From NCBI GenBank assembly GCA_029203105.1, contig CP119318.1, forward strand, positions 1,750,501 through 1,814,500: DNA of 64,000 nucleotides, in the 5' to 3' direction. The notes beneath the pieces are model-generated. The model ran no database searches. It saw only the letters and a program-made list of their open reading frames with translations, and had not been told where the DNA came from. The translations under genes and the position numbers were made by a program. Origin of the DNA: Candidatus Kaistia colombiensis (GTDB lineage Bacteria; Pseudomonadota; Alphaproteobacteria; Rhizobiales; Kaistiaceae). Numbering within the stretch: position 1 is the first letter of the stretch; every line of letters begins with the position of its first letter. This document shows, in pieces, positions 9,139 to 17,591 of this stretch.

Positions 9139-9458
9139 GAGTCAATCCTCGATTGGCTTGCGGATCTCGTTCGCCACGCCGCCCGCGTCAGCATCCGGAT
9201 GGATGGTTGCGACGCTTCAACGTTTGCGATGGAGCGGCAGATTAGACCCGAACCCCGCCCTTGGCGCGGCGCGATATTTCAACTTGTCCGACAATTCTGG
9301 ATTTTTGTACCGAAGTGACAATTACCGCAGAAATATTATTCCTTATGCCATGCGCGACGATCTGCTAAAACCGCGTCCTGTTGCGGTCTGAGGGAAATTC
9401 TTTTCGTGTCCGGTGACGCAAGGTAATTTCGAGCCTCGATATTAATCTGGATAGCACC
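9139..9458. promoter_or_regulatory. Divergent promoter region between importer and hyuA
   Basis: This 320-base gene-free stretch separates the leftward importer operon from the rightward hydantoinase-like operon. The right half (about 9280-9460) is clearly AT-richer than the surroundings and presumably carries both promoters. It contains the small palindrome at 9284-9294. I cannot assign exact -35/-10 elements with confidence. Confidence 0.6.
9284..9294. promoter_or_regulatory. Candidate operator TTGTCCGACAA
   Basis: TTGTC-C-GACAA is a perfect inverted repeat with a one-base centre inside the divergent promoter region. The form TTGTCnGACAA resembles operators of FCD-type GntR regulators, but the nearest regulator is an IclR protein, so the binding protein is unknown. 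Confidence 0.35.
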
Positions 9459-11549
9459 ATGTCGCATTGGAATGTTGGTATTGACGTCGGCGGAACCTTT
9501 ACTGATCTCGTCGCTATCGGTCCCAATGGAGAATTCCGTTCGACGAAGACTCCGTCGACCGCAGATCAGTCGGACGGTGTTTTGCATGCGCTCGAGCGTC
9601 TGGCGACAGGGCTGGGCCATCCGCTGGCCGATTTTCTTGGCGAGCTGCCGTTGATCGTGCACGGCACGACCGTCGCGACGAATTCCCTGCTTGAGTATAA
9701 TGGCGCCAAGGTTGGCCTGATCACCACCAAGGGATTCCGCGACGAGATCGAGTTTCGGCGCTCCTACAAGGAGAGCGTGTTCGATCCGCGACTGAAGCCG
9801 CCGCATCCGATCGTGCCGCGCCGCTCGCGCATCGGCGTCGCCGAGCGCATCGACCATCGGGGCAATGTGCTAACGCCGCTCGACGAGGCCGAGGTTCGTG
9901 CCGCCTGCGCCGAATTCCGCCGCCAGGACATCGAGGCGGTAGCGATCTGTTACCTCTTCAGCTTCGTCAATCCGGCGCATGAGCGCCGCACGGCCGAGAT
10001 CGTCCGGGAGGAACTGCCGGACGTCTTCATCTCGCTCTCCTGCGACGTGCTGCCGGAAATCCGCGAGTTCGAGCGCGTCTCGACGACGACGGTCAACGCC
10101 TTCGTCGGTCCGCGCGTCAACGCCTACCTCACCCATCTGGAAGAGCGGCTGCGCAGCCAGGGCTTCAAGGGCGAGCTGTTCATCATCCAGTCGAATGGCG
10201 GCGTGCTTTCCGCAGAGGAAGCCGGCCGCTACGCCGTCAACACATTGCTCTCGGGTCCTGCCGGCGGCGTCACCGCCGGTTCGTTCCTTGGCGACATGGC
10301 CGGTTACGATAATCTGATCACCGTCGACATGGGCGGCACCAGCTACGACATCGCGCTGATCGAGAACTTGCAGCCTGCGGTGACGACGGAAAGCTGGATC
10401 GGCCGCTACCGCGTCGCGCTGCCGATGCTCGACATCCACACCATCGGCGCCGGCGGCGGCTCGATCGCCTGGGTCGATGCGGGCGGCGCGCTGCAGGTCG
10501 GCCCTGCCAGCGCCGGCTCCAATCCCGGGCCTGCCTGCTACAGCCGCGGTGGCATGCGCCCGACCGTGACGGACGCCAATGTCGTGCTCGGTCTGCTCAA
10601 TCCCGATTTCTTCCTTGGCGGCGAAATGGTGCTCGACCGCGAGAAGGCGATCGACGCGGTGCGCCGCGAAGTGGCCGAGCCGCTCGGCCTTTCCGTGATC
10701 GAGGCGGCCTCGGCGATCATCGAGCTGGTCAATTCCAACATGGCCAACGCGACGCGCCTGGTGACGACCAAGCGCGGTCGCGATCCGCAGCAGTTCGCCC
10801 TCGTCGCGGCCGGCGGCGCCGGCGGCATTCATGCCGGCAAGCAGGCTGAGGAACTGGGCATCCGCACGGTGATCGTGCCGGGCCTCGCCCCGGTGTTCTG
10901 CGCGCTCGGCGACAATGTCGCCGATCTCAAGATCAGCGAGAGCCGCACCCATATCGGCCGGGTCGACGAGCTCGACTTCGAGGCGCTTAACACGATGTTC
11001 CAGGAGATGGAGCAGCGGGCGCGCGGCCGTCTCGCCGGCCAGGCCGTCGCCGGCAATTTCGAGACCAGGCGCAGCCTCGACATGCACTATGTCGGCGAGG
11101 TGCATGAGGTGACGGTGCCGATCCGCTCGCGCACCCGCCGCATCACCAAGCTCAACCTCGACGCGACGCTGGGCGACTTCCACGAGCTGCATCAGCGGCT
11201 TTTCGCGCACAAGGATCCGAACCAGCCGGTCGAGATCCTGACGCTGCGGCTCGACCTGATCGGCGTGCGCGAACGGCCGCGGATGATCCCGCAGGAGTTC
11301 GGTGACGAGGATGCGTCGGCGGCGCTGAAGGGCGAGCGGCTGGTCTATTTCGACATCGAGCCGACGACGGTCCCCGTCTATGACGGCGACAGGCTCCAGG
11401 CGGGAAGCTTCATTCCGGGCCCGGCGATCATCGAGCAATGGGGCACCACCATCGCCGTCTATCCGGGCCACGAATGCCTGATCGACGCCTATGGCAACGT
11501 CATCATCGAGATCGGCCAGGCGCGGTCGGCGATGGAGCGCGCCGCCTGA
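9459..11549 (+). CDS. hyuA: Hydantoinase/oxoprolinase family protein, HyuA-type ATPase subunit
   Basis: This 696-residue protein belongs to the HyuA/OplA family, whose members open a cyclic amide (hydantoin, 5-oxoproline, caprolactam) or carboxylate a ketone using ATP. The N-terminal acetate-kinase-like phosphate loop DVGGTFTD is at residues 9-16 and the second, VDMGGTSYDIAL, is near 288. Length matches the family. It is followed by two HyuB-like genes, the first overlapping its stop by one base, so a HyuA-HyuB complex is expected. It is divergent from the importer, suggesting it acts on the imported compound. The exact ring substrate cannot be told from sequence. Confidence 0.9.
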   Translation: MSHWNVGIDVGGTFTDLVAIGPNGEFRSTKTPSTADQSDGVLHALERLATGLGHPLADFLGELPLIVHGTTVATNSLLEYNGAKVGLITTKGFRDEIEFRRSYKESVFDPRLKPPHPIVPRRSRIGVAERIDHRGNVLTPLDEAEVRAACAEFRRQDIEAVAICYLFSFVNPAHERRTAEIVREELPDVFISLSCDVLPEIREFERVSTTTVNAFVGPRVNAYLTHLEERLRSQGFKGELFIIQSNGGVLSAEEAGRYAVNTLLSGPAGGVTAGSFLGDMAGYDNLITVDMGGTSYDIALIENLQPAVTTESWIGRYRVALPMLDIHTIGAGGGSIAWVDAGGALQVGPASAGSNPGPACYSRGGMRPTVTDANVVLGLLNPDFFLGGEMVLDREKAIDAVRREVAEPLGLSVIEAASAIIELVNSNMANATRLVTTKRGRDPQQFALVAAGGAGGIHAGKQAEELGIRTVIVPGLAPVFCALGDNVADLKISESRTHIGRVDELDFEALNTMFQEMEQRARGRLAGQAVAGNFETRRSLDMHYVGEVHEVTVPIRSRTRRITKLNLDATLGDFHELHQRLFAHKDPNQPVEILTLRLDLIGVRERPRMIPQEFGDEDASAALKGERLVYFDIEPTTVPVYDGDRLQAGSFIPGPAIIEQWGTTIAVYPGHECLIDAYGNVIIEIGQARSAMERAA

Positions 11550-13024
11550 TGATCCGCTCGCAGATCGTCTACAGCCGCATCGCCGCGATCGCCCGCGAAT
11601 TGGCCGAGACGGTGGGCCGCACCGCCCGCTCGCCCGGCCTTACCGAAGGCCGGCGCTACGCGGCGGCGCTTTTGACCGGCGAGCCGAAGCTCGTCGCGCA
11701 GGCGCAATACGACGCCAGCCACGTCTTCCTGATCCGCGACAGCGTCGCGGCGCTGCTCGACCGCTTCGCCTTCAATCTCGGCGAGGGCGACATCGTCCTG
11801 GTCGGCGACCCCTATAGCGGCGGCTCGACGCCGCAGGCGATCACCATCGCCGCGCCGCTGTTCTACGAGGGCGAACTGGTGCTGTTCCCGGCCGTGCGCG
11901 CCGAGATGGCGGATCTGGCCGGTGAATTCCCCGGCTCGTTGCATCCCTTTGCGTCGGAAACCTGGCAGGAGGCGGTGCGGTTCACGCCGCTGAAGCTCTA
12001 CCGGCACGGCTTGTTGCAGCGCGACGCGCTGCGCTTCATGCTGCGCAACAGTCGCGCCGAGTCCCAGGTCCGGGCTGATATCGAGGCGATCGTCTCGGCG
12101 CTGCGCGCCGCCTCCGACTCGCTTGTCGCGCTGATGGACGAGAAGGGCCGGGCGGCGACCGAAGCCGCCATCGCCCGGACGATCGAGCATAGCCGCGCGC
12201 TCGGCTCCGCCCAGATCGACGCCCGCTATGGCGCGATCAATCGCAAGGTCAAGACGAAACTTCCGGTTTCGGCAGAGGCGACGGTCGATCTGTCGGTTCG
12301 GGTCACGATCGACGAGGGTCGACTCGCCCTGGATTTCGCCGGCACCGGCGCCAACCGCTCCGGCCCCTACAACATGACACCGGGCCAGACCAAGGGCTAC
12401 GCGCTGGTCGCGGCGCTGGCCGAGACGCTCGACGACACCACGCTGAACGACGGCCATTTGCAGCTGGTCACGATGACGGCGCCGAAGGGCTCGCTGGTCG
12501 ATCCGGTCCTGCCGGCCGCGACGGGCCTGTCCGACGCCGTCACGGCGCACCACCTGGTCCGCCTCGTGCGCGCGGCGCTGCATGGCGGCACGGCGCCGGT
12601 CGAGGCGCGCCTCGACGGCGTGCAGCCGGCCGTGCTCGCTTTTCTGCCGATCGGCGCCGAGGACAACCCGCCGATCCGCCTCGATCCCGGCTTCGCGCTG
12701 TCGGCGCAGGGCTGGGGACCGCCGGTGCTGGCGGGCCGCCGGCTGATGCCCTCCGCCGAGGTGCTGGAAGCGCGCGAGCATTTCAATCTCGTCAGCCGCG
12801 AGATCGGCGACGACGGCCGGATCCGCGCCGTGATCCGCAATGACGGCCCGGAGCTCGAGGGCAATTTCCTCGTGCCGCGCGACGGCAGCGGTCCGCAGGG
12901 CGGGCTGGCGCTCGTCATCGATGGCGAGCGGAGGGCGCTCGAAAGCGCCGTCCTGGTCGTCATTCCGCCGGGCGCGCGGATCGAATTCGTCTACCCGACC
13001 TATGCGGAGCGTGCCGATGGATAA
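11549..13024 (+). CDS. HyuB-like paralogue lacking the metal-binding residues
   Basis: This 491-residue protein is recognisably related to the next gene product: both have ARSP near residue 26-34, GDPY.GG near 86-100 and LFPAVRA shortly after. HyuB proteins and the homologous acetone carboxylase subunit have an HxxD...H metal site. Here the equivalent positions are T94, A97 and E119, so all three ligands are gone, and the protein is about 90 residues shorter. I infer a structural or regulatory subunit of a three-component enzyme rather than an independent catalyst. The start ATG 11549 overlaps the hyuA stop (TGATG), and the end overlaps the next gene by 8 bases, so expression is coupled. Confidence 0.85.
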   Translation: MIRSQIVYSRIAAIARELAETVGRTARSPGLTEGRRYAAALLTGEPKLVAQAQYDASHVFLIRDSVAALLDRFAFNLGEGDIVLVGDPYSGGSTPQAITIAAPLFYEGELVLFPAVRAEMADLAGEFPGSLHPFASETWQEAVRFTPLKLYRHGLLQRDALRFMLRNSRAESQVRADIEAIVSALRAASDSLVALMDEKGRAATEAAIARTIEHSRALGSAQIDARYGAINRKVKTKLPVSAEATVDLSVRVTIDEGRLALDFAGTGANRSGPYNMTPGQTKGYALVAALAETLDDTTLNDGHLQLVTMTAPKGSLVDPVLPAATGLSDAVTAHHLVRLVRAALHGGTAPVEARLDGVQPAVLAFLPIGAEDNPPIRLDPGFALSAQGWGPPVLAGRRLMPSAEVLEAREHFNLVSREIGDDGRIRAVIRNDGPELEGNFLVPRDGSGPQGGLALVIDGERRALESAVLVVIPPGARIEFVYPTYAERADG

Positions 13025-14762
13025 GAGAAGCTTTGTTCTGTCGCAGGTCGTCGCCGGATCGCTGAACACCATCGCCGACGAGATGAGCGCCACCGTGACG
13101 CGCACCGCGCGGTCGCCGGTGTTCAACGAGGCGCACGACTTCACCACCGCCGTCTTCGAGATGAAGGACATGAAGTCGCGTCTGGTGGCCCAGTCGCCGG
13201 GCTGCACGCTGCATCTCTATGCCGTGGCGATGGCCGTCGACCGGGCCATCGACGCCTTCAAATACGACCTGCAGCCGGGCGACGTGATCCTGGCCTCCGA
13301 TCCGTACAATGGCGGCACGCATATCCCGGACATCGTCGTCATCACGCCGGTGTTCCACGATCGCAAGCCGATCCTGTTCCCAGCCGTGCGCGCGCATATG
13401 GGCGATGTCGGCGGTCCGGTCGCCGGCGGCTACAATCCGCATGCCCGCGACATCTGGCAGGACGGCCTGGTGATGCCGCCGGTCAAGATCGTCGAGCGCG
13501 GCGAGAAGCGGGCCGACATGTTCGACCTGATCGTCGCCAACAACCGCATCGCGCACTGGATCAACGGCGATCTCGATTCGATGATCGGCGCCTGTCAGCT
13601 GGCAAGCCGCCGCATCGGCGAGCTGTTCGACCGCTACGGGCTGGACACGGTCCGCACCGCCATCCAGTCGAATATTGACTATTCCGAGCGTCGCGTTCGC
13701 GCCGAGATTTCGAGCTGGGCCGATGGCGAATATTACGCCGAGACTTTCGTCGATCACGATTATCAGGGCCAGCGCGACGTCAAGGTCGCCTGCAAGGCGA
13801 CTGTCTCCGGTTCCGACCTGACGCTCGACTTCTCCGGCTCCGACCCGCAGGTGAAGGGCTTCATCAACAGCCCGATCGCCAACACCATGTCGTTCATCTT
13901 CATCGCGCTGACGACGTGCTGCGACGAGGATATCCCGATCAACGAAGGCTGCATGGCGCCGGTGACGGTGATCGCGCCCGAGGGCACGGTGATCAACCCG
14001 AAGCGTCCCGCGCCCGTCGGCACCTGCACCTGCTCGGCCGGCGCCGAAGTGACGGAGGTCGTGCTGCTGGCGCTGGCGCAATGTGCGCCGAAGCGCGTCG
14101 GCGTCAACGCGCACAAGATGCCGCTGGTCATGTCTTATGGCGGCTATGACGACGAGCGGATGTGGGTGTTCCTGAATTTCATCGGCTTCACCGGCGGTGC
14201 CGGCGCTGCCTATGAGACGGATGGCTGGGGCCTGTATCCGCCGCTGATGACGGGCGTGATCCTGCCCTCGATCGAGATGACCGAGATCCAGTATCCGACC
14301 CGCATCCTGAAGCACGAATATGTCGCCGACCGCACCGGCGCCGGCCGCTGGCGCGGCACGCCGGGGCTGGAGACCATCACCCAGCACCTCGTGCCGAACC
14401 AGACCAGCGTGATGATGGAAGGCGTTCGCCATACGGCCAAGGGCATGGCGGGTGGCGGTCACGGCGCGTCGAACCGGGTCTATCTGGCGACGCCGGCCGG
14501 CGAGGAGACCGAAATCCCGGAATACGCCTTCATGCATCCGCTCGAGGCTGGCGGCGCCATCCGCACCATTCGCGGCGGCGGCGGCGGCTGGGGCGAGGCG
14601 ATGGAGCGCGCGCCGGAGAGGGTGCGCGAGGACGTCATCGACGGCTATGTCACGCGCGAGGGGGCTCGCGCCGATTATGGCGTCGTGCTCGACGCGGAGC
14701 TTGCGATCGACGTCGCGGCGACGCAGGCTCTGCGCGCCGCGCGGCTGGCCCGCGCCGCGTGA
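13017..14762 (+). CDS. hyuB: Hydantoinase/oxoprolinase family protein, HyuB-type catalytic subunit
   Basis: This 581-residue protein is a complete HyuB-family subunit. The predicted metal ligands are intact: H102 and D105 in GGTHIPD and H127 in RAHMGD, with the same H-x2-D-x21-H spacing as I recall for the manganese site of acetone carboxylase. Other landmarks are TGGAGAAYETDGW mid-protein and the glycine-rich IRGGGGGWG near the C-terminus. The start ATG 13017 lies 8 bases before the stop of the preceding gene; the longer open frame upstream is inside that gene. Together with HyuA it should form the ATP-dependent ring-opening enzyme. A GC hairpin follows at 14774-14796. Confidence 0.9.
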   Translation: MDKRSFVLSQVVAGSLNTIADEMSATVTRTARSPVFNEAHDFTTAVFEMKDMKSRLVAQSPGCTLHLYAVAMAVDRAIDAFKYDLQPGDVILASDPYNGGTHIPDIVVITPVFHDRKPILFPAVRAHMGDVGGPVAGGYNPHARDIWQDGLVMPPVKIVERGEKRADMFDLIVANNRIAHWINGDLDSMIGACQLASRRIGELFDRYGLDTVRTAIQSNIDYSERRVRAEISSWADGEYYAETFVDHDYQGQRDVKVACKATVSGSDLTLDFSGSDPQVKGFINSPIANTMSFIFIALTTCCDEDIPINEGCMAPVTVIAPEGTVINPKRPAPVGTCTCSAGAEVTEVVLLALAQCAPKRVGVNAHKMPLVMSYGGYDDERMWVFLNFIGFTGGAGAAYETDGWGLYPPLMTGVILPSIEMTEIQYPTRILKHEYVADRTGAGRWRGTPGLETITQHLVPNQTSVMMEGVRHTAKGMAGGGHGASNRVYLATPAGEETEIPEYAFMHPLEAGGAIRTIRGGGGGWGEAMERAPERVREDVIDGYVTREGARADYGVVLDAELAIDVAATQALRAARLARAA

Positions 14763-14773
14763 AATCGGAACGA

Positions 14774-14796
14774 ACCGGCCGGGCGATGCGGCCGGT
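14774..14796 (+). terminator. Hairpin between hyuB and the M24 gene
   Basis: ACCGGCC and GGCCGGT form a perfect 7-bp stem around a 9-base loop, 12 bases after the hyuB stop. There is no U-run, and the next gene follows on the same strand, so it may attenuate or protect the transcript rather than end it. Confidence 0.45.
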
Positions 14797-14815
14797 CGCA
14801 GAGAGAGCCTGAGAC

Positions 14816-16072
14816 ATGTCCGACCTTGATCGCCAGCGTGCCCGGCGCCTGCTGAACGAACGTCGCCTGGATGCCCTGGTGCTGACCCAGCCGGAGAACT
14901 TCACCTACGCGACCGGGTTGCCCGCCGGGGTGCCCGCCATGTGGCGGCGGGCCGGCGGCGCGACGGCGCTGGTGCCGTCCGATCCGGAGGCGCGGATCGG
15001 CGCCGTGGTCGGCGATCTCAATGCCGACGTCTTGGCGCGGCGCGCGCCGGAGATCGACCTGCGGACCCATCCGCTCTGGATCGATCTCGTCGACATCGAC
15101 GGCCTGGATCCCGTCGGCATCGATACGGCGGCGCTGGTGACGCATGCCTATCGCCGCGACAATGGCGGCGCGGCGAGCTTCCCGCCGCGCCCGACGACCT
15201 ATTCCGCCGCCGGGGCCTTCGCCGTGCTGGGCGATCTGTTGCGCGAGAACGGGCTCGCCCGGGCGCGGATCGGCGTCGACCTCGAATTCATGCCGGCTGC
15301 CGATTTCTTGACGCTGAAGCAGGCGCTGCCGGAGATCGAGTGGGTCGACGGCTCGGAGGTGTTGCGCCGGCTGCGCATGGTGAAGTCACCGCGCGAGATC
15401 GACTGCATCCGCCGCGCCTGCGCGCTTTCCGATTCGGGCTTCCATGCGCTGACCGCCGGCATCCAGGCCGGCCACACGCCAAGGGACATGACCCGGTTCT
15501 GGCGCGACGGCGTCGCGGCCGCTGCCCAGGCGCGCGGCGAGACCGGGCTGACCGGCATGTGGGACTATATGTCGGTCGGTCCCGACCCGTGGAGCGGCGG
15601 CGGATCGGTGGTTCCCGGCGCGATCCTCAAGGCCGATGTCGGCTGCATCGTCGAAGGTTACAATTCCGATACGGCGCGCAGCTATGTCTTCGGCGCGCCG
15701 GACCGGATCGCGCGCGACGTCCATGCCGCACTGGAAGTCGCTTTCGACGCAGGATTGGCGGCGATCCGGCCGGGGGCAGTCATGCGCGACGTCTTCGAGG
15801 CTACGGTCGGCGCCATGCGCGCCGCCGGCTATCCAGGCTATCGGCGCGGCCATTATGGCCATTCGATCGGCGCCAGCGTCGGCTCGGAGGAGTGGCCCTT
15901 CCTCGCCGCCGACAGCGATGTCGTTCTCGAGCCGGGCATGACGCTTGCCTTCGAGACGCCGTTCTATGGCAAGGGCATCGGCGCGCTGACGATTGAGGAC
16001 AGCCTCGTCGTCACCGAATCCGGCATCGAGGTTTTGAACGCGCTGTCGCGCCACCTCGTCCAGCTCGGATAG
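14816..16072 (+). CDS. M24-family metallohydrolase (Xaa-Pro peptidase/ectoine hydrolase type)
   Basis: This 418-residue pita-bread-fold enzyme has an N-terminal creatinase-like domain and a C-terminal catalytic domain. All five metal ligands are present: D274 (ADVG), D285 (NSDTARS), H349 (GHSIG), E380 (FETP) and E394 (TIEDS). Family members include prolidases, aminopeptidase P, creatinase and the ectoine hydrolase DoeA. With an AstE/AspA-type deacylase at the left end of the island the pair resembles DoeA/DoeB, but the other ectoine genes are not seen, so an analogous amide substrate is likelier. It is the last gene of the hyu operon and convergent with the FMN reductase. Confidence 0.88.
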   Translation: MSDLDRQRARRLLNERRLDALVLTQPENFTYATGLPAGVPAMWRRAGGATALVPSDPEARIGAVVGDLNADVLARRAPEIDLRTHPLWIDLVDIDGLDPVGIDTAALVTHAYRRDNGGAASFPPRPTTYSAAGAFAVLGDLLRENGLARARIGVDLEFMPAADFLTLKQALPEIEWVDGSEVLRRLRMVKSPREIDCIRRACALSDSGFHALTAGIQAGHTPRDMTRFWRDGVAAAAQARGETGLTGMWDYMSVGPDPWSGGGSVVPGAILKADVGCIVEGYNSDTARSYVFGAPDRIARDVHAALEVAFDAGLAAIRPGAVMRDVFEATVGAMRAAGYPGYRRGHYGHSIGASVGSEEWPFLAADSDVVLEPGMTLAFETPFYGKGIGALTIEDSLVVTESGIEVLNALSRHLVQLG

Positions 16073-16101
16073 GTTGGCGAGCGGCGCCCGGAAAAAGGCG
16101 C

Positions 16102-16674
16102 TCAAGCGTCGCGCGGCAGGACCTGCATCACCCGCGCGATGAAAATATGGAAGGATTCCATATAGTTCCGCAGGAAGGTCTCGGTGGATTCATCCGAGAC
16201 TTCGCCCTGCTCATCGATCAGGCCCGGCTTGTACTGGATATAGGCCTCCGGTGCGTTCATCTGCGGCGCGTTGCAGAAGGACAGCACACTGCGCAGGCTC
16301 TGCTGCGCCACGGCGGTGCCGATGGCGCCCGGCGAGGTGCCGATCACCGCCGAAGGCTTGCGGGCGAAGGAGTTGGTGCCATAGGGCCGGCTCGCCCAGT
16401 CGATCGCGTTCTTGAGCCCGCCGGGGATCGAACGGTTGTATTCCGGCGTCACGAACAGCAGCGCATCGTTCTCGGCGATGGCGGATTTGAACGCCTTGGC
16501 AACCGGCGGAAAGTCGGCGTCGTAGTCATAGCTGTAGAGCGGCAGGTCCCTGAACGGGATTTCGCTGAACTGCAGGTTCGGCGGCGCCAGCTTGATCAGC
16601 GCGCCGGCGAGCTTGCGGTTGATCGAGCCCTTGGCGAGGCTGCCGATGAAGTAGCCGACCTTGTAGGTTTTCAT
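16102..16674 (-). CDS. NADPH-dependent FMN reductase-family flavoprotein
   Basis: This 190-residue flavodoxin-like protein has the phosphate-binding start GSLAKGSINRKLA near residue 12 and the family hallmark VTPEYNRSIPGGLKNAIDW near residue 75, where PEYN binds the flavin. Such enzymes reduce FMN, quinones, azo compounds or chromate with NAD(P)H. It is convergent with the M24 gene and separated from the GntR gene by 117 bases. An inverted repeat, GCACT-N5-AGTGC at 16727-16741, lies upstream. Its link to the neighbouring pathways is unclear; it may be a stand-alone redox-defence gene. Confidence 0.85.
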   Translation of the reverse strand: MKTYKVGYFIGSLAKGSINRKLAGALIKLAPPNLQFSEIPFRDLPLYSYDYDADFPPVAKAFKSAIAENDALLFVTPEYNRSIPGGLKNAIDWASRPYGTNSFARKPSAVIGTSPGAIGTAVAQQSLRSVLSFCNAPQMNAPEAYIQYKPGLIDEQGEVSDESTETFLRNYMESFHIFIARVMQVLPRDA

Positions 16675-16791
16675 GATCCATCCCGATCGAAGGCGCGTTG
16701 CGGCGGAACCGAAGTCTCGGCCTCATGCACTTAAAGAGTGCGCCGAGGCGTCGTTTCAAGACGCGCGGTGGGACGGGAGACCGATCGCCGC

Positions 16792-17580
16792 TCAGGACGT
16801 CGCCGGATCGTCGAGCCGAAGTTCGCCCTCAAAGCGCTGGATGCGCGCCAGTTCGGGCTGGGTCGAGGCGGAGAAATACTCCGGATAGCGCTCCTGCACC
16901 TTGCCGAGCACGGCGAAGACGCGGCGCAGATGATGCCGCATCGCTTCTTCGGCGCCCGGTTGGTCGCCGCGTTCGATCGCGGCGGCGATGGTCCGGTGCT
17001 GCTCGATGACCTCGGCGACGCTGTCCATGCGCGGGAAGCTCAGATAGCGGAAGCGGTCCATGTGCAGCTTGGCGGCGCTGATATCGGCCCAGATGCCGGG
17101 GAAGCCGGCATAGGCGGCGATGTGCTGGTGAAACAGTTCGTCCGAACGGAAGAAGCGCTGATCGTCGGAGATCTGGAGCAGCGTGTCCTGGATCGCCAGC
17201 TCGTTGTTGAGCTTCTGTACCAGCTCGTCGCGCTGCGGGCTTTCGATGGCGCGGGCGATCAGGCCCACCTCCAGTGCTTCGCGCAGGAACTGCGACTTGC
17301 GCAGATTGGCCAGCCGCAACGGCGCGACGACGCTGCCGCGCTGGGCATAAATGTCGATCAGGCCGAGGCTCGCCAGCCGGGCCAGCGCCTCGCGCACCGG
17401 TGTGCGGCTGACGCCGAGCGCCTCCGACAGGCCCTTTTCCGAGATCAGCTCGAACGGCTTCAGGCGGAACGCCATGATCTCGTCGAGCAGGATGTCGAAG
17501 GTCCGCTGCGCCACGGAGCCGGCGGCCGTCGTCTCGGGATAGAAGACTGAGCTGGGTCGGGCCACGCGATCTCGCGCCAT
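16792..17580 (-). CDS. GntR-family (FCD domain) transcriptional regulator
   Basis: This 262-residue repressor-type protein has an N-terminal winged helix with ISEKGLSEALGVSRTPVREAL at about residues 46-66 and an all-helical FCD effector domain. The FCD metal/ligand histidines are visible in DELFHQHIAAY and in EQHRTI...MRHHL. I use ATG 17580, 11 bases after the MalG-like stop; the frame is open further upstream into that gene without homology. As last gene of the sugar-uptake operon it probably autoregulates and controls both the transport and the mannonate operon. Typical ligands of this family are sugar acids, which fits. Confidence 0.88.
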   Translation of the reverse strand: MARDRVARPSSVFYPETTAAGSVAQRTFDILLDEIMAFRLKPFELISEKGLSEALGVSRTPVREALARLASLGLIDIYAQRGSVVAPLRLANLRKSQFLREALEVGLIARAIESPQRDELVQKLNNELAIQDTLLQISDDQRFFRSDELFHQHIAAYAGFPGIWADISAAKLHMDRFRYLSFPRMDSVAEVIEQHRTIAAAIERGDQPGAEEAMRHHLRRVFAVLGKVQERYPEYFSASTQPELARIQRFEGELRLDDPATS

Positions 17581-17591
17581 TTCCGGAAATC

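Noticed and set aside
9870..11471. Long leftward frame antisense to hyuA
   Set aside because: A 533-residue frame with no recognisable domain, produced by third-position GC bias opposite hyuA; many others like it exist in this window.
9459..14762. Acetone carboxylase operon
   Set aside because: The HyuA and HyuB subunits are homologous to acetone carboxylase, but the small third subunit and its regulator are absent, and a peptide-type importer and amidohydrolases are adjacent.
16079..16103. Terminator between the M24 gene and FMN reductase gene
   Set aside because: GAGCG and CGCTC form only a five-base stem with a poor loop, and alternative pairings are equally weak.
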